64,000 bases of DNA from Sabethes cyaneus (lineage: Eukaryota > Arthropoda > Insecta > Diptera > Culicidae). Location of the stretch: positions 79,173,822-79,237,821 of the forward strand of contig NC_071354.1 of NCBI RefSeq assembly GCF_943734655.1, in the 5' to 3' direction. Positions 50,185 through 61,009 of this stretch are shown here, piece after piece; positions within the stretch are counted from its first letter, which is position 1; each line of letters starts with the position of its first letter. The notes under the pieces are model-generated. The model saw nothing but the letters and a program-made list of their open reading frames with translations, had not been told where the DNA came from and did not search any database. The position numbers and the translations under genes are program-made.

Positions 50185-51270
50185 GCCGTCCTATTCCTGT
50201 TCCAATTCCTGTTGCTGTTTCAGTTCCAGTTCTTGTTCCTGTTCCAATACCAGTTCCAGCTCCAATTTCTGTTTGAGATCAAGTTCCAATTCCAGTTCCA
50301 GTTACTGTTCGAGTTTGTGATTGAGTTCTTATTACAGTTCCAGTTCCAATTCCACCTCCAGTTCTAGTTTTAGTTCCAGTTCCACTTCCAGTTCCAGTTT
50401 CCGTTCCAGCTTCAGTTTTATTTTCAGATCCAGTTCCAGTTCCTGTTCCAGTTTCAATCCAAATTCTAGTTCAAATCCACTTCCAGTTTTAGTTTCAGTT
50501 CAAGTTTCAGTTTCAGTTCCAGTGTCAATTCCAGCTCCAATTCCAGTTTCAGTTCCCCTTCCAGTTCCAGCTCCATTTCCAGTTCCAGTTTCAGTTCCAG
50601 TTCCACTTCCAGTTACAGTTCCAGTTTCAATTTTAGTTCCAGTTTCAATTCTAGTTCCAGTTCCCCTTCTAGTTCCAGTTTAAGTTCCAATTGCAGTTCC
50701 AGTTGCAGTTCCAGTTTTAGTTCCAGTTTCAGTTTCAGTTCCGGATCCAGTTCCAGTTTCAATTCCAGTTTCAATTCCAGTTCCTGTTTCAGTTCCAGTT
50801 GCAGTTCCGATTCCACATCCAGTTCCGGTTCCAGTTTCAGTTCCAGTTTCAATTTCAGTTTCAGTTCCAGTTCCAGTTTCACTTCCAGTTCCAGTTTCAG
50901 TTACAGTTTCAGTTCCTGTTTCAGTTCCACTTCCAGTTCCATTTGCAATTCCAGTTCCAATTTCAATTTCAATTCCAGTTTCAGTTCCAGTTCCGGATCC
51001 AGTTCCAGTTTCAATTCCAGTTTCAATTCCAGTTCCTGTTTCAGTTCCAGTTGCAGTTCCGATTCCACATCCAGTTCCGGTTCCAGTTTCAGTTCCAGTT
51101 TCAATTTCAGTTTCAGTTCCAGTTCCAGTTTCAATTCCAGTTCCAGTTTATATTCCAGTTTCAGTTACAGTTTCAGTTCCAATTTCAGTATCAATTCCAG
51201 TTTCAATTCCAGTTCCAGTTCCAATTACAATTCCAGTTCCAGTGTAAGCTCCAGTTACTGTTTCTGTTTG
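50185..51270. repeat. Degenerate hexanucleotide array (CAGTTC/CAGTTT)
   Basis: About 1.1 kb of 6-bp units, mostly TTCCAG, TTTCAG and TTCAAT, with frequent single substitutions. Open frames here on both strands (Ser-, Val/Pro-, Gln/Phe- or Leu/Glu-rich) are reading frames across the repeat, not genes. A 252-bp higher-order duplication is embedded: 50741-50880 is identical to 50993-51132. Confidence 0.95.
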
Positions 51271-51299
51271 TGTTTCTATTCGTGTTTGTGTTTGTGTTT

Positions 51300-52180
51300 C
51301 TGTTTCTAATTCTGTTTCTGTTTCTGTTTCTGTTTCTGTTTCTGTTTCTGTTTCTGTTTCTGTTTCTGTTTCTGTTTCTGTTTCTGTTTCTGTTTCTGTT
51401 TCTGTTTCTGTTTCTGTTTCTGTTTCTGTTTCTGTTTCTGTTTCTGTTTCTGTTTCTGTTTCTGTTTCTGTTTCTGTTTCTGTTTCTGTTTCTGTTTCTG
51501 TTTCTGTTTCTGTTTCTGTTTCTGTTTCTGTTTCTGTTTCTGTTTCTGTTTCTGTTTCTGTTTCTGTTTCTGTTTCTGTTTCTGTTTCTGTTTCTGTTTC
51601 TGTTTCTGTTTCTGTTTCTGTTTCTGTTTCTGTTTCTGTTTCTGTTTCTGTTTCTGTTTCTGTTTCTGTTTCTGTTTCTGTTTCTGTTTCTGTTTCTGTT
51701 TCTGTTTCTGTTTCTGTTTCTGTTTCTGTTTCTGTTTCTGTTTCTGTTTCTGTTTCTGTTTCTGTTTCTGTTTCTGTTTCTGTTTCTGTTTCTGTTTCTG
51801 TTTCTGTTTCTGTTTCTGTTTCTGTTTCTGTTTCTGTTTCTGTTTCTGTTTCTGTTTCTGTTTCTGTTTCTGTTTCTGTTTCTGTTTCTGTTTCTGTTTC
51901 TGTTTCTGTTTCTGTTTCTGTTTCTGTTTCTGTTTCTGTTTCTGTTTCTGTTTCTGTTTCTGTTTCGGTTTCTGTTTCTGTTTCTGTTTCTGTTTCTGTT
52001 TCTGTTTCTGTTTCTGTTTCTGTTTCTGTTTCTGTTTCTGTTTCTGTTTCTGTTTCTGTTTCTGTTTCTGTTTCTGTTTCTGTTTCTGTTTCTGTTTCTG
52101 TTTCTGTTTCTGTTTCTGTTTCTGTTTCTGTTTCTGTTTCTGTTTCTGTTTCTGTTTCTGTTTCTGTTTCTGTTCCTGTT
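51300..52180. repeat. Near-pure (TTTCTG)n hexanucleotide satellite, ~145 units
   Basis: An almost uninterrupted TTTCTG run. I see only a variant at about 51308 and a TTTCGG unit near 51965 before it ends with TGTTCCTGTTTCACC. It translates as poly(Leu-Phe) on + and poly(Lys-Gln) on -, which produces long meaningless open frames. In cells it lies in a kcc intron. Confidence 0.97.
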
Positions 52181-52689
52181 TCACCGCTGAGAGTTCTGAG
52201 TGATTTGTTCTGTTTTCAGGGCCAATTTGACCTGCTTCGATTACTTTTTGTTAGTTTATAATTGTTCCAATCATAAATGTTTTTGATTTCATTTATCACC
52301 TGATGATATTTTAGTATTTTATATATTTTATACTTCGATTACGATTGTATTTTATTTTGAAGGTAAATTTAAGTCAGTTTGATCTGAATTACAATTGAAT
52401 TTCAGTTCAAACATGCCATAAATTGGTTACAATTTCTTGCAACCAGTTTATGTTTGTTCATTGTTTCGTCAATTGAGAAAAATTGAATCAAAATTTGAAT
52501 GAAATTAAATTTTCGGTCAAACATTCAATTTAAAGTTTAAATTTTAAAGAGCACAACACAAACGAAGTGATTTATTACTTGGTTTAATATTATAAGAATT
52601 TTGGCATAAATTAATATCTTTGGTCTCACCCACTGCAAATTTTGATTCTGTTACGTCTTATTAGCTCTGTTTTACTCTAAACTCTTTTA
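52181..52689 (+). other. kcc intron, no feature seen
   Basis: AT-rich intron sequence right of the satellite. No feature recognised. Confidence 0.5.
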
Positions 52690-52855
52690 GTTTGGTACCT
52701 GTTTTGTTTATATTTGGCGCTTAGGGTACCCCAGTTCTGAGTTACGGCGGTTCCATGAATAATTAATATTCCACATTTTCGTCTTTGCACCTTCCTTTTT
52801 CAAAATTCTTTTTCTCAAAGTTAATAAAATATAATAGCTTGAAGCAGAACTCCAT
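52690..52855. repeat. Fragment related to the central part of the 59.6-61.0 kb foldback
   Basis: GGCGCTTAGGGTACCCCAGT, then TTCTGAGTTACGGCGG, followed by T-rich AAAATTCTTTTTCTCAAAG. These match 60180-60310 (GTCGCTTAGGGTGCCGCTTT, CTGAGTTAGGGTGG) in the same order. A diverged copy of the foldback family's centre. Confidence 0.55.
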
Positions 52856-52914
52856 GATTTGACCCTCTAACAGGCAACTGATGAGTATTTTCTCATGAAA
52901 GTCACTGAAAAAAA

Positions 52915-53107
52915 ATTTGTTTTTGTAAAGCGAGGTTGTGTCTGGTGCGAAGAATAATAAATAGAATTAACTGGAAAATTTCGGTATAAGCTAAAAATAT
53001 TTTGGGTCGTTCAATGGCAGGTGGCGCTCGCACCCGTGCTCTTTCGGTTGATACCCAAATGTTTTACCGATTAAACTACTGCGGCACCCTTATATTAGGT
53101 GGTCTAA
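52915..53107 (-). mobile_element. Composite SINE family A, right half (interrupted)
   Basis: The minus strand gives the tRNA-like head GCCGCAGTAGTTTAATCGGT, then AAAACATTTGGGTATCAACC, the T-arm GCACGGGTGCGAGCGCC, and the body to CAGACACAACCTCGC. Upstream it reads GACCACCTAATATAAGG and is then cut by the TIR element at 53110-54071. It continues at 54074-54240. Confidence 0.75.
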
Positions 53108-53109
53108 TA

Positions 53110-54071
53110 GGGGAACTGTGGGTAAGACGAACAGGGTGGGTAAGACGGACAGGTGGTTGATTCTACTAGTTAAGCACTAAAATTCGTAAATATTTTGATG
53201 GGCATCCAACCATCTTGCTATCTCATGATGTCTGAACGTTTCCATCATCATTTAGAACTTTCCAATTTTGATAAAGTGCAGAAAAACTAAAAATTGGAAA
53301 AAATACTGCGTCTGGATGTAACTTTTTTTCCATCGAAATTAAGCTTTTTGAGTGGTTTAACTCCAAAATGTTGCCCATAGCATGAAGTATTTCGATTGAT
53401 CACCTTTTCAAGCAACGTCTGCATTGAAATAATACGTAATTTTTTTTGCGTATGAAAAATTGTGAACACTTTAAAAAAATGTATAATGGTGGGGTGAAAT
53501 GGACAACTGCTAGTGTGGGTAAGATGGTCAATGAACATATTATAATAAAATGGTTGATTTTGCTTCTTAGTGATATCTCAAGCATATAAATGAAAATTTA
53601 ACCGGCAAACGTGAACTTCAAACAAATTAGCAGCGGCCAGGCCTGAAACAGTTTTTGGAATGCTTGTTCATATTGCCGCTGCCAAACAATTTCGTATTGG
53701 CTGCCTCTATTGGGAGGGGGTGGACTGCCCCCTTCATTTTTTGCACGCTGCACTACCTAATTTTACGTATTCAATTTGTTAAGGGTCAAAAATAATAATA
53801 TGCTCTCAGTTGGGGCGATTTACAATACCTGTCCATCTTACCCCCACACATTGTCCGTTTCACCCGCAGCACTAAAAAAGTTCACTTTTTCGGACCATTT
53901 TTAATACTCAAAATACACATTGAAAAACATTTTTTGTTAAATATTTCACTAGCTGCTTTTGAAAACAATATATTGAACTGAAGTAAACTGCATTTAGATT
54001 TTATAAATCATAAGTTCTCTGTATTATATTAGCTGTTCTTCTTAACCTGTTCGTCTTACCCACAGTTCCCC
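53110..54071. mobile_element. TA-flanked TIR DNA element, 962 bp
   Basis: Perfect 26-bp terminal inverted repeats start GGGGAACTGTGGGTAAGACG at the left and end in its complement at the right. TA is present at both junctions (53108-53109 and 54072-54073). Variants of GTGGGTAAGAC recur inside, near 53136, 53510 and, inverted, 53830 and 54045. No transposase frame is present. The flanks are two halves of one composite SINE, and related SINE copies show the empty site. Confidence 0.9.
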
Positions 54072-54073
54072 TA

Positions 54074-54240
54074 CCTACTTTTGTTTAGCCCAATTCTATC
54101 ATTCTACCTGTGCACTACACAATCGCTTCGGCGACTATAATTATTTTTATATGATTGCACTTAGTTTCTGCCACCAACAAGATAGACTGTTATCTACTTA
54201 GTCAGTGCGATAGAAAAAGGCAATCTATTACCGGACGTCG
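54074..54240 (-). mobile_element. Composite SINE family A, left half (interrupted)
   Basis: The minus strand reads TTTCTATCGCACTGACTAAG, TAGATAACAGTCTATC and GAATGATAGAATTGGGC. It matches 62320-62430 and 49195-49325, and resumes across the TIR element at 53107. Confidence 0.75.
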
Positions 54241-54419
54241 CAACTCAAGTAACAATGTGAGTTTTATTGTACTCTTGTTGCGGTTTTCGTGACCAATTTT
54301 GGTCATAACTTAAATTGTTACTCGTGTACGGCAAGTTTAGTGCTTCTACCACCCTCACCACCGGGTGTTTTTTCGCTTTTACTTATATCTGACCCTATAC
54401 ATGGTCAAGACGTTAACTC

Positions 54420-54532
54420 TTTATTGAAAAGTGAGAAAGTGTCTGGTGCGAAAAACGATAAATTGGATGAACCGGAAAATCTCGGTATATGAGCCAAAAT
54501 AATAATTGGGTCGTTCAATGGTAAATTAGAAT
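54420..54532 (-). mobile_element. SINE family A body fragment
   Basis: The minus strand reads CCATTGAACGACCCAATTAT, then ACCGAGATTTTCCGG, ending with CACCAGACACTTTCTCAC. The tRNA-like head is missing (5'-truncated). Confidence 0.7.
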
Positions 54533-54630
54533 CACAAGTAACAATTCTACAATAAAAAAAAACCGACACGTCACATCCACGTGAAAAATCATGCAAATTT
54601 CTGTACGGCAACTTACATGAACTTCATGTA

Positions 54631-55332
54631 CAGTGGGATTTCGAATTTGGCATGATTCGATTTTGGCAACATAAGTATCCGTTTTTTTTTGAAACGATGG
54701 TTCTACAATTGATGGAGGAACGGTAGGGGAAAGTAATGAAAATTTTTTGAGCATGGAGGGAAAAGAGTGGAAAGGAAGGGGGGAGGGGGGTAAATAGGTA
54801 GCTACGCTTAACAAGTTGTCGTTGTGACTCCTACCTTTTGTGCAATGCGGAGTCCAGGAGTCACAACGACAACTTGTTAAGCGTAGCTACCTATTAACCC
54901 CCCCCCCCTCCTTTCCACTCTTTCCCCTCCATTCCCAAAAAAATTCAAAGACTAAAAACACGAGTTTGGTCAAAAGTGTCCGTTTTTGGCAACACAAATA
55001 TTTTACTTAAAATATGCTTAAGTCAGTTTCCGCATACATACATTAAATGACGAAAAAATATTGCCCTAAGTGTTTTCATGAAAAAAAGTTTGCGGTTATA
55101 GAATGTTTCGAACAATAATATTTTTATTGCCGTAGGACTACGTCTTACCGCAGGTCACCAAAAACTTACTTGCACTGCACGGAAGCTCTTGGCGGATTTT
55201 GTAAATATAAAAAGGTTGCAATGGTGGATTAATAACATTTAGTCAATTTCTAACGCACTTACATTCAATTTTTTCATATTATTTTGGCAACATAGGCGAC
55301 ACGCATTTGTTGCCAAATTCGAAATCCTACTG
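54631..55332. mobile_element. Pogo-like MITE, 702 bp, TA target
   Basis: Termini CAGTGGGATTTCGAATTTGG and, from the right, CAGTAGGATTTCGAATTTGG are 22-bp inverted repeats with one mismatch. TA flanks both sides (54629-54630 and 55333-55334). CAGT ends plus a TA duplication are typical of pogo/Tigger relatives. No transposase is present. It carries a SINE-derived palindrome. Confidence 0.85.
54745..54945. repeat. Palindrome built from SINE family C body
   Basis: Arms 54745-54832 and 54856-54945 are reverse complements (GAGTCACAACGACAACTTGT, AAGCGTAGCTACCTATT, a G/C run and TTTCCACTCTTTCCCCTCCA). Each arm matches the SINE body at 31329-31420. The loop is 23 bp. It looks like two copies inserted or rearranged tail to tail inside the pogo-like element. 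Confidence 0.85.
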
Positions 55333-55512
55333 TACTAGTTAACGGGAAAGATGATCAAATTTACCGGGATCGCACGTAAACTGGTTAGTATGAGTGCGGG
55401 TTACAAATAATTCACGTGAATGTTACATGAAAAGTGTGGACGAGAATTACGTATGTTTTCACATAAACTTGACGTGCAGATTTTTTTGAGTGTAAGTTTT
55501 ATTAGGTTCCTC

Positions 55513-55685
55513 TAGAGTGACTATATACAGAGTGACGACACTGCCAAAATTGGACTGACAATTATCTGTCAGTGTCATTCCAATCGAGCAGCCGACCTAT
55601 CAATCGCATGTGCAGAAAATAGAAAGAGATTCTTCATTGCATACATTTAGGATGCCAGGTCGCCACTCTGTAGATAGTCACTCTA
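55513..55685. mobile_element. hAT-like MITE, 173 bp, 8-bp target-site duplication
   Basis: The termini TAGAGTGACTATATACAGAG and, from the right, TAGAGTGACTATCTACAGAG are near-perfect inverted repeats. The 8-bp direct repeat GGTTCCTC lies at 55505-55512 and 55686-55693. An 8-bp duplication with a TAGNG start fits the hAT superfamily. Non-coding. Confidence 0.9.
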
Positions 55686-55693
55686 GGTTCCTC

Positions 55694-57154
55694 TAGTGGT
55701 TTTCATAAACAATTTTTTGAAAATCAGATTATAAGCTCAAGTAGTCGAATCACGCTCTATTCAAAGCAATCTTATTGCTAAATGAAACATCTGTAAAGAT
55801 ATTTTTCTAACGAAATAGTCCCATTGAGTGAGTATTCCGGACTTAAATGGGTTTCCTGTGCAAAAACGTAATTCCACTACTGACGTTTCTTATCGCAATA
55901 AAATCTCTTTCCGGGCAGCATCTCGCTCTGCTCTAACGCGCCAAGCAAATATGCAAGTTCAAGCCCGGTTCTTTTCAATTTTCAGTCGTTAGAAGTCAAA
56001 CTGCAGCAAAAACGTTACTAAAACTATATAAATTCAACATTGTTCACCGCAATAAATCAATGGTCTTTTTTGCCCAATTTATACTAGTTGTATGCACAAC
56101 TTTCTATAATTTGTTCTCAAAAGTGGTTGTTCAAAAAGCGTTGGAAACTTCTGAAATCGTTTCAATAATGCCTCCAAGTTGGAGTTGGGGGCTAAACTAC
56201 GGTATGTATCCTAGTATTACTGATTTTCTATATCATCGCAGCATGTTTTTCTTCTTGCTTTCGAATGGGTTGAACTATCCTTCCTACTTTGCCATATAAT
56301 TACAATGAAAATATTATTCAACCAGAAAGCAAACAGTAAACCAGCAGACCAGTAAACTACGGCGGATCAACTTTCATCACTTTCGAAAGCTCGCCCAGAA
56401 GTCAACACACAGTGGTGGACAAGGCCAACAATGCATCCAATCCCTTCGGCATATTTACTTTTGAATCAAATGTCGGTCGGGTATTTCTTCTTTGGTCGGT
56501 GCCAACTTTTTGTCAGACCATCATAGCCTTGAAGGGAACCAGCAAAGCACTTTCCAAAGCAAGCGCAAGTTCCGTTTCTCTGCTGGGCAACATCTCCTCC
56601 CCGGGCGTGGAACACAACACTCTGTTTTCTAATTCAGTTACGGTACCGCATATTTTTGTTTCATTCCGTGTTTGATATTCAGGCCCAGGAATTACCATGT
56701 TAACTTTCGTACCAAGAAGCGTGGGCAGAGAAAAGTTTTCGCTTGCGATATCTTGAGTGCTTCATTCCGGCTCAGGTTTCAATTATGTTTACTGAATGGC
56801 GGAATAAAAAAAAAGAGCTGCGTAATTTTGCTCGCAGAATTGTTTTTACCCTTCTGATGCTTCCGGTTTTTTTTCTCAAGGTTTGTTTGGTGTTTCTTAA
56901 CATTTCTCATTTAAACTTTTGCACATAATTATTTGGTCTTTAAATCTGAGCACAGCGCACATATTTTTTTCGGGAAAAGTGGTTTAATGTTGTCAAAAAT
57001 TCGTAAAATATTTTTGAAATCACTGTGGGTAACTGGATGTTTAGAAAGTGTAATAGACTAATCCTTATCAGGATGGTGACCAATCAATTTAATTGACACA
57101 TTTCCAGCATAACAATTTTTCTCCAATTTAAACTATTTCCTTATCATCCCACAG
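55694..57154 (+). other. kcc intron, no certain feature
   Basis: AT-rich. A 79-codon frame at 56060-56299 has a hydrophobic start and a TATATAA about 36 bp upstream, but no homologue that I recognise. The stretch ends with the CCCACAG acceptor of the next kcc exon. Confidence 0.5.
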
Positions 57155-57257
57155 ATCGCTCGGGCCCGAATTCGGCGGTGCAGTCGGGATGTTGTTCTAC
57201 ACCGGGACAACGCTCGCGGCTGCCATGTACATCGTCGGTGCGGTTGAAATCGTACTG
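57155..57257 (+). CDS. kcc: K-Cl cotransporter, exon (TM3)
   Basis: It lies between ATCCCACAG and GTAAGT. The first base completes Arg (ISR), then it reads SLGPEFGGAVGMLFYTGTTL and AAAMYIVGAVEIVL, ending in phase 0. SRSLGPEFGG followed by a Gly/Ala-rich helix is TM3 of SLC12 transporters. The Tyr in AMYIVG matches the K+-coordinating tyrosine of human KCC1 (Tyr216; from family knowledge). The next exon (TYMAPW-type in insects) is not in the window. Confidence 0.97.
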
Positions 57258-59424
57258 GTAAGTAAAGTACACCTGCATGCCGTTGCAGTTGTTCGCTTCT
57301 AAAAGCTTGATCCAATTCGGGGAATAGCCTGCTGCTTTTGCGACCCTTGACCGCTACTTAATGTCCCGCTGCCGGAGGCGGAAAACGATAAAAGCTCTTG
57401 GATAAAATAAATGCAATTACCCTGCCAGAATGCGAAGTGGTATTGCTTCCGTAAAGTTTTTATTGTTAATATATTGTGGCACAAACTGTCCAACATTTCA
57501 TAGCAATGCGCTGAAAAATAATGGTCTGGAATTCCACAGAAGCTGAACAATAATACATCTAGCATTCAATCAAGCGATAGGAACAACTTTGCTTTGTTAG
57601 CAATGTCAGCATGTACCGTTCAAGTCGTAATTTGTATATGTCACAAATAAATTTTAAAGTGAGGTATAATATAAGAAGCGCCTGATGCATTTCGCCAACT
57701 TCCAACACTCAGTAATTACAATCGAAACATTAGCACATTGTTGCACTGAACAAATTGCTAATATCTATAAATAGGAAGGTCAAATTCCAGCGTTGAATTA
57801 ATTCGGGCAACAAAACTGATTTATTGTTGTTTTGATGTATTATTGATGGTGGCAACGGAAAACGGATGTATTGATTTATGACGGTACAAAGTGAATTTTG
57901 TCTATAACATTTGTCCCTCTTTTTTATCGTTTCAATCCTGAGCTAGACGATTTATGGAGCTTTAAAATAGAACAAAAAACAAAAAGTTCTATCGATTCTA
58001 TCGGGATCCAACGTTATTTATCGCCTACATTGTTCGCCTTTCGGATGATATGTTGGCCTACCATCGACGCATCTGCATGCGAATCATTTCGGAACACTGC
58101 GAAAGGCGCCGAAAACCTGATGACTGAATCTGCCAGCAATAGAATCAATTATTCTTCAATCTAATCGGCTTAGCCGTTGGGAATGTGAAACATCTTCTAA
58201 AACCAGAAGAAATTTGATACTTATATACACATCACTTCTGAACCCCTACGTTTTCTTTCCAAACTACCACCGAACAATGGTGCTACCCCAAAATGGTTCT
58301 CATCGACCAATAAGGATTTATCATAACCACATGGAATATGAAACTGATGTTTGAAAGAAGATAAGAAGAAGTTTATTAACAGAAAAAACAGACACGAGTT
58401 GGTTTTTACACCGAAAATCAAAAAAAAGTGTTTCTGTGTCATAAAATTTGAACTTCGTAATGTTTTACAGTACGCAACAGCTGAAACGAAATTAAAACTG
58501 AAATCCTATGTCAGCGCTTTCCACATGGGGATACGCCAAAAATCAACTTACTTACAGCAAAATAGTACACGGAACTCCGCCGGGGAGTCCTAAATCCAAA
58601 ATGGTTGGAAACCATTGTCCTACGTAATTCGTTAAACGATAAATAAGCTCTTCAATCTTACACTGTTACTAATGGAATACTATTCCTAACATCCTAATGG
58701 ACTCTGATGTCTGAAATCACTGAACAATGAAGAATGTAAAAATTATAACAAGACAGTCAAACGAAATCACAAAATTGAATTGTTAGTACCATTTTACGTT
58801 CTTATGATGACTAGACTAGCCGAGAGTTATTGAACAGTTAAACCTCTTTAATGTGAGGTCATTGTTTACTCCCATCGGCATAACCTGGTTTGCAAAGCAA
58901 AATAAAAGCATAACGTAGTAAATGACGAAGTCGAGTGTTATAGATTTTACGACTCATTATTAGCAATAAACTCGTATCCTTCGGCTTGGCTCATGCTTGC
59001 AAGGTGTGTCACTTTCAGGATTGTTATTCACAGCAGTCAGACTCTTTCCCCATTGCGGGACAGTCGATAATATAGGTCTTATAAGGTTCGATTGATCGAG
59101 GTACATTAATATAATAAGCAACTAATTGGTAATTATAATGATAATTAAAAGTTGTATGCCGACTTTCCAGATAAATCAACGTCTATAATATAAGGTACAC
59201 TTCACACACAACTTCCAACTATGGACCTTGAAGATTCACAATCAGCAATTCCATGAAAAAGCAATATTGAAATTTAAAAGTGCTCCAATTTTATACAAAT
59301 TTTGTGTGCTTATTTCTTCAAGGAAAAGGTTATACCCGGATAATTTTTACTTGGCGCTTAAGACCACCCCTTCTGAAGTGTGAACTTATTAAAACAAGGT
59401 TTTGCTTAGCGGGTGTAAACGTCG
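57258..59424 (+). other. kcc intron, no feature seen
   Basis: 2.2 kb of AT-rich intron after the GTAAGT donor. No further kcc exon or repeat recognised. Confidence 0.6.
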
Positions 59425-59545
59425 TTCAGAACTTGACCTTTCTTTATCTACAGACTTCGTAGCTGGTTATCAGAGTACAGGACAATTACTGGGCTACTGC
59501 AACGATTCTACTGACTCTATAACAGCACCGCCCAAGCAAGATTCG
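59425..59545 (-). mobile_element. SINE family B copy
   Basis: The minus strand reads GTTCGAATCTTGCTTGGG (B-box-like), GTTATAGAGTCAGTAG, AATTGTCCTGTACTCTGATA, GCTACGAAGTCTGTAG and AAGGTCAAGTTCTGAACG. This is the same order as 30360-30500. Confidence 0.75.
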
Positions 59546-59595
59546 AACATACCCCGAAGCTAACTGGGCGGATAGACTTCTCAAAGAATTCTTTT

Positions 59596-60997
59596 AGGGC
59601 GAACCAACCACTGCACAGTGGGCAAAATCGACCGAAAAAACGGAATTTTTTGTTGCCGCTATTTTTAAGGGGTAAAAAGTAACTTTTCTTATGTAAAAAA
59701 TCACAAGAAATCGATTGGTCGCGCGGAAATGACGGCAAGTAGCCCATTTTATCCCATTCACCCCTATTTCCTAATAGTTTTAAAAGAATCATGCACAAAC
59801 TCTCTCTAATTTGAGATTCTATGGTTAGAAAAGAAAAAGAATTTTAGGAAAAAGGCATATGAACAATTTTATTTTAATGCAAGATAATCTAGTAGTCTGT
59901 TTTGCCCTATTTTACTTAAGGTTTTTGTATCACAGGTAAAATGCCAATTCGATACTTTTAGCAGAGATTTTCAAGAAGGCATGCTTGTTGGGAAGGTTGA
60001 AAAAGTCAGAAAATCGAACGATGATCAAAATTTTGTGTAAGGGAATGGTTTGCCTTGTTTTACCCTACAACTTTTATTGAAATCTGGGATTAATAGAAAA
60101 AGGATCAAATGTGAAAGTTCTCCGATTTCGTTCTAATTGGGTGGTTTTGTTCCTAATTGAAAAATTTTAGACCCATATTTTTTATTGGTCGCTTAGGGTG
60201 CCGCTTTCTGAGTTAGGGTGGCTTCAAAAATTATCATGTTTGCCATTCTTTCTTTCTTCAAAGTTTCAAAGTTTTTGTAGTTTAGAATGCTCTGAGCTAC
60301 AGCCGAATATATTTTCTGCAAAGTTGATTGAAACATCTTTTATTTAGAACTAAAATCATTAAAATTGGTTCAGTGGTTCAAAAGTTATGAAGTTTTAAAT
60401 GAAATAAAATCGGAAAGCATGAAAAAATGTCATGCTTTCCGCCAGCCTAGTTCAGAAAGGGGCACCCTAAGCGTACAATAAAAAATATGGGTCTAAAATT
60501 TTTCAACTAGGAACAAACACACCAAATTCGAAACGAAATCGGAGTACTTTCGTCGTTCGATTGTCGTTCGATCTTCTAACTTTTTCAACCTGCCCAACAG
60601 GTATGCCTGTTTGAAAATCTCCGGTAAAAGTATCAAATTGACAGTTTACCTGTAATACAGAAACCTTGAGTAAAATGGGGCAAAACACACTTGTCGATTA
60701 TGTTGCATTGAAATAAAATTCTTCATATACCTTTTTCCCAACATTCTTCTTCTTTCCTTACCGCAGAATCCCAAATTAGAGAGAGTTTGTACATGATTCT
60801 TTCAAAACTATTTGAAAATTGGGGTAAATGGGGTAAAATGGGCTACTTCCAGTCATTTCCGCGCGTTGAAACCATCACCAATCGATTTCTCGTGATTTTT
60901 TACATAAGAAAAGTCACTTTTTACCCCTTAAAAACAGTGGCAACAAAAATCTCCGTTTTTTGGTCGATTCTGCCCACTGTGCACTGGTTGAAAGCCC
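59596..60997. mobile_element. 1.4-kb foldback element, ~550-bp inverted arms
   Basis: The left arm (59596 to about 60200) and right arm (about 60455-60997) are reverse complements over almost their whole length. Matched ends are CTGCACAGTGGGCAAAATCG and, from the right, GTGCACAGTGGGCAGAATCG. The innermost matched blocks are AGACCCATATTTTTTATTG and its complement. The left arm has an extra ~80-120 bp near 60027-60115. A unique ~250 bp centre separates them. There is no transposase; open frames near 59517-59798 and 60787-61023 are mirror readings of the two arms. A transcript would fold into a long double-stranded RNA. Confidence 0.9.
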
Positions 60998-61009
60998 CAA
61001 TAAAAAAGT

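Larger units (their letters stand above)
54549..55493. mobile_element. MITE with ACAMTMAAAAAA-type ends, split by a pogo-like element
   Basis: The left end is ACAATAAAAAAAAACCGACA. The right end, read inward, is ACACTCAAAAAAATCTGCAC. CACGTGAAAA-type sequence follows both ends. These resemble the ends of the MITEs at 478-703 and 2099-2341. Outside the inner element only about 240 bp belong to it. Confidence 0.55.

Noticed and set aside
51306..52184. 292-residue Lys-Gln repeat frame on the minus strand
   Set aside because: The complementary reading of the same TTTCTG satellite.
50799..52190. 463-residue open frame, Phe/Gln then Leu/Phe repeats
   Set aside because: It is a reading frame across the 6-bp satellite; because the unit is a multiple of three, stops never arise. 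No start context, splice signals or domain.
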